Made by a program: the position numbers and the translations under genes
The notes under the pieces: model-generated
Database searches by the model: none
What the model was told of the DNA's origin: nothing
Seen by the model: the letters and a program-made list of their open reading frames with translations, nothing else
Shown here: positions 6,810 through 8,497 of the stretch, in pieces
Layout: the number at the start of each line of letters is the position of its first letter
How positions within the stretch are numbered: position 1 is the first letter of the stretch
Origin: Chloroflexota bacterium
GTDB lineage: Bacteria; Chloroflexota; Limnocylindria; P2-11E
Assembly: GCA_005883775.1 (NCBI GenBank)
Contig: VBEU01000120.1
Coordinates: 1 to 8,497 of the forward strand
Length of the DNA stretch: 8,497 bases
Direction: 5' to 3'

Positions 6810-7960
6810 GTCCGCGAGCGGATGCCCGGCGACCGGGTCGACGCGAGGTGCAGGCCCGTGAGGACCGCGGCCATCGCGACGAGGCACGGCCCGAGCACGG
6901 CCACGTCGATCAACTGCATGAGGAGACCGACGCCCGCGGGGAGCGACGCGCCGCCGATCATGCCGGCGGCGACCTGGTAACCGATCGCCCTCGGCGCGGC
7001 CGCGCTCCCGATCCGTCGCGGCGTGAGATAGAGAAGAAGGGGTACAAAGACCGAGAGCGCCGCGCCCAGGCACGGAAGCGCGACCAGGGCCGCGATCGGC
7101 GCGGGTAAGACCCAAAAACCGAGCGTGCTCGCAAGGGCGCCGAACACGCTCAGGTCGAACAACCGCGACGGCGCGACGCGATCACCGAGGACCGCGAGCG
7201 CGATGCGACCCGCCGCCAAAGCCGACCAGTAGAGGAACACAGCGAGCCCGGCGAGGGCGTCGCTGAGCGAGCGGTCCGCCGTAAACCGGGTGTAGGTCCA
7301 CTGCCCGCCGCCGAGCTCGATCCCGACGTACACGAACATCAGGGCACAGCCGAGGATCACGGTCCGGCCGATCCGTCGCGCTTCCGGGGAATCGGCCTCG
7401 AGCTCCGGCGCGGCCGACAGATCTGAACGCACCACGTAAATGGCGCCACCGAGAATGGCGAACGCGCCCGCGGCGATGACGTATGCGGGGCGCCACGAGT
7501 CGCTCGCCACGAGCGCGGCCCCGACAAGCGGCGGGCCGAGCGACGCGCCGACGGCCCAAGCTCCGTGCAGTCCGCTCATGAAGCGGATATCGCCGCGGAG
7601 CGCCGCTTCCGTGTTCACGGCAGCGTCGAGAAGCCCGACGCCGGAGCCGAGGACGGCCGAGGCGAGGATCGTGGCCCACCACCCGCTTGCGATCGCGAAT
7701 ACGGCGAGGCCACCGCTCGCGGCGGCGACGGCGGCGAGGAGCAGCGCGATCGTCCCGAGGCGCTCGCGCAAAAGCCCGCTCGCGGCACTCGCCGCGAACT
7801 GCGCGACGGTCATCGCCGCGACGAGCAGCCCGAGCCCCGCGAAGGGCGCATCCAGGGACGCGCGCATCGACGGCCAGGCGATCCCGAGCATTCCCGCCGG
7901 CAGCCCGAGGAAGACGAGGCCGATGAACGCGATCGCCGCGGCTCGCCGACGAACGCGCAC
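6785..7960 (-). CDS. MFS transporter, FucP/YbjJ-like subgroup
   Basis: This is an inner-membrane carrier of about 391 aa with roughly 12 hydrophobic segments in two halves, separated by a charged loop at about 179-198. An RERLG loop (65-69) follows the second segment, in the position of the MFS loop motif. LLDAAVNTEAAL (110-121) and HGAWAVG (132-138) lie in the first half. ELGGGQW (215-221) in the seventh segment and GRIALAVLGDRV (251-262) in the second half resemble the fucose-permease and YbjJ-like groups. The substrate is not predictable; sugars, drugs and metabolites are all possible. The start is uncertain by two codons: GTG at 7958-7960 or TTG at 7964-7966, neither with a Shine-Dalgarno. 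I prefer GTG because a TAGCCT box ends exactly 6 bases before it, compatible with a leaderless message. The gene is convergent with the acetyltransferase gene and divergent from the secreted-protein gene. Confidence 0.9.
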   Translation of the reverse strand: MRVRRRAAAIAFIGLVFLGLPAGMLGIAWPSMRASLDAPFAGLGLLVAAMTVAQFAASAASGLLRERLGTIALLLAAVAAASGGLAVFAIASGWWATILASAVLGSGVGLLDAAVNTEAALRGDIRFMSGLHGAWAVGASLGPPLVGAALVASDSWRPAYVIAAGAFAILGGAIYVVRSDLSAAPELEADSPEARRIGRTVILGCALMFVYVGIELGGGQWTYTRFTADRSLSDALAGLAVFLYWSALAAGRIALAVLGDRVAPSRLFDLSVFGALASTLGFWVLPAPIAALVALPCLGAALSVFVPLLLYLTPRRIGSAAAPRAIGYQVAAGMIGGASLPAGVGLLMQLIDVAVLGPCLVAMAAVLTGLHLASTRSPGIRSRTYVRQLFR

Positions 7961-7966
7961 TCGCAA

Positions 7967-7972
7967 AGGCTA
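7967..7972 (-). promoter_or_regulatory. Possible -10 box for a leaderless MFS transcript
   Basis: Read on the minus strand, TAGCCT keeps the TAnnnT pattern and ends 6 bases before the GTG at 7960, the spacing expected for a leaderless message. No clear -35 is seen. The inverted repeat at 7976-7993 lies directly upstream, in the -10/-35 spacer. Confidence 0.25.
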
Positions 7973-7975
7973 GGG

Positions 7976-7993
7976 CTTTCGCGTCGGCGAAAG
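7976..7993. repeat. Perfect inverted repeat, 7-bp arms, in the divergent intergenic region
   Basis: CTTTCGC (7976-7982) and GCGAAAG (7987-7993) are exact reverse complements separated by GTCG. The repeat lies between two divergent genes, upstream of both starts. It fits a repressor operator controlling the MFS gene, the secreted-protein gene or both; a transcribed hairpin is the alternative. No T-run follows, so it is not a standard terminator. Confidence 0.55.
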
Positions 7994-8015
7994 TGCTCGC
8001 GTCATTCCTGGACGC

Positions 8016-8021
8016 TACGAT
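8016..8021 (+). promoter_or_regulatory. Possible -10 box for the secreted-protein gene
   Basis: TACGAT (TAnnnT) lies 51 bases before the ATG at 8073. Transcription would start near 8028, giving a leader of about 45 bases that contains the hairpin at 8036-8051 and the ribosome site at 8061-8067. No good -35 is visible. A second AT-rich word, TATACA (8055-8060), is too close to the gene to leave room for the ribosome site. Confidence 0.3.
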
Positions 8022-8035
8022 GCCCGCCGGGATGG

Positions 8036-8051
8036 GGAGCTGAGTAGCTCC
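8036..8051 (+). repeat. Perfect inverted repeat, 6-bp arms, in the presumed 5' leader
   Basis: GGAGCT (8036-8041) and AGCTCC (8046-8051) are exact reverse complements with a GAGT loop. If transcription begins near 8028 this hairpin sits near the 5' end of the message, where it could stabilise the RNA. Its left arm resembles a Shine-Dalgarno, but the functional one is at 8061. Confidence 0.45.
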
Positions 8052-8060
8052 GCATATACA

Positions 8061-8067
8061 GGGGAGG
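8061..8067 (+). promoter_or_regulatory. Ribosome binding site of the secreted-protein gene
   Basis: GGGGAGG is 5 bases before the ATG at 8073 and fixes that start, which also begins an obvious signal peptide. Confidence 0.8.
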
Positions 8068-8072
8068 ATCGG

Positions 8073-8497
8073 ATGCTCCGGCGAACCAGCCTCGCGATCG
8101 TTGCGACCCTCGCGATCGTCGCCCTCGCCGCGGTCCCGGCGAGCACGGATTCGCTCGGGATCGGCAATGTGCCGCAGGGAACCCAGAGCGACACCGCCTA
8201 CGCCGCGAGTGCCGCCGGCGTCACAAACGTCCTCGCGACGAACCAGCGGACGAGCTGTTACCGGCCAGAGGTGCCCTACTCCACGAGTCTTTTTCCGGCC
8301 AACGGTTACGACGGCATGACCACCTGTCCCGGCGCCGACACCGGGGAAGACACCGGACTTGGCAGCGCGTATCCCACGCAGGCCGGGAGCAACCCGAACT
8401 ATCCGGCCACCGAACCGAAACTGGTGAAAGATCACTCTGAGTCCGATATCCGGGTCGATCCGACCAACGCGAATCACATCATCGGGCAGTCCAAATG
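8073..8497 (+). CDS. Secreted protein, probably sialidase-like/BNR beta-propeller (3' end outside window)
   Basis: The frame is open from the ATG to the window edge (141 residues plus 2 bases). It starts with a Sec-type signal peptide: MLRR, a hydrophobic core (LAIVATLAIVALAAV, 7-21), and likely cleavage around residues 23-25 (VPAST). The mature N-terminus is Ser/Thr/Gly/Asn-rich and has two cysteines, C62 and C85, which could form a disulfide outside the cell. At 122-138, SESDIRVDPTNANHIIG resembles the E-x-D-I-x-VDPTNPN-x-hhG strand that opens blades in exo-sialidase and BNR/Asp-box propellers. That assignment rests on one motif and is tentative. No cell-wall anchor can be judged because the C-terminus is missing. 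The gene is preceded by a strong GGGGAGG site and a divergent promoter region. It is the only gene here with a classical cleavable export signal. Confidence 0.8.
   Translation, partial: MLRRTSLAIVATLAIVALAAVPASTDSLGIGNVPQGTQSDTAYAASAAGVTNVLATNQRTSCYRPEVPYSTSLFPANGYDGMTTCPGADTGEDTGLGSAYPTQAGSNPNYPATEPKLVKDHSESDIRVDPTNANHIIGQSK
8091..8122 (+). repeat. 18-base-period direct repeat within the signal peptide codons
   Basis: CTCGCGATCGTTGC (8091-8104) recurs as CTCGCGATCGTCGC (8109-8122), one mismatch in 14 and a period of exactly six codons. It encodes LAIVA twice in the hydrophobic core. Slippage-type duplication or simple codon preference could explain it. Confidence 0.5.

Noticed and set aside
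5958..7115. Long minus-strand open frame spanning the second permease and acetyltransferase genes
   Set aside because: Its sequence is Arg-rich and domain-free, and it lies opposite genes with strong family signatures; it also overlaps the real MFS gene on the same strand in another frame.
613..7936. Eight copies of the palindrome GCGATCGC (at 613, 3851, 5412, 5539, 5596, 5944, 7689, 7929), like the HIP1 repeat of cyanobacteria
   Set aside because: All eight are in frame as Ala-Ile-Ala codons (GCG ATC GCx), so the preferred codons of this genome explain them. None lies in non-coding DNA.
7976..7993. Rho-independent terminator reading of the inverted repeat
   Set aside because: There is no T-run on either side, and the repeat lies upstream of both divergent genes, where no transcript needs to end.
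8032..8043. Tiny open frame ATG GGG AGC TGA in the leader of the secreted-protein gene
   Set aside because: Three codons with no ribosome site; expected by chance and overlapping the hairpin arm.

Overview
The window is GC-rich bacterial DNA, densely coded, with GTG starts mixed with ATG and genes that abut or overlap by a few bases. The paired membrane GTPases, the Cys-anchored solute-binding lipoprotein and the codon bias (GCG, CTC, ATC, GTC) suggest a soil or sediment bacterium of the Chloroflexota (Limnocylindria-like) or Actinomycetota. This is inference: there is no rRNA or other phylogenetic marker here.

Region 1 (1-2874, + strand): the 3' part of a membrane GTPase-family gene is joined by a 4-base overlap to a complete second GTPase (530 aa) with all five G motifs and a C-terminal membrane hairpin. 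A small one-domain cupin follows after 43 bases. The GTPase pair is the least understood part of the window and best fits tandem, dynamin-like or Era-like membrane GTPases.

Region 2 (2875-6809, + strand): a probable promoter and a short, very GC-rich leader precede a peptide/opine-type ABC importer: binding lipoprotein, DppB-like permease and DppC-like permease. A GNAT acetyltransferase is joined to the second permease by a 4-base ATGA overlap. No ATPase genes are present, so the importer must borrow ATPases encoded elsewhere. Substrate is caught by the lipoprotein and passed through the permease heterodimer; the acetyltransferase may act on the imported compound or something related to it.

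Region 3 (6785-7960, - strand): an MFS transporter converges on the acetyltransferase gene, and the two coding ends overlap by 25 bases.

Region 4 (7961-8497, + strand): a divergent intergenic region of about 110 bases holds two perfect inverted repeats and candidate promoter elements. It leads into a secreted protein, cut by the window end, that begins with a signal peptide and enters what looks like the first blade of a sialidase-like/BNR beta-propeller.

No RNA genes, mobile elements, CRISPR arrays or phage genes were seen. No non-coding stretch exceeds about 115 bases.
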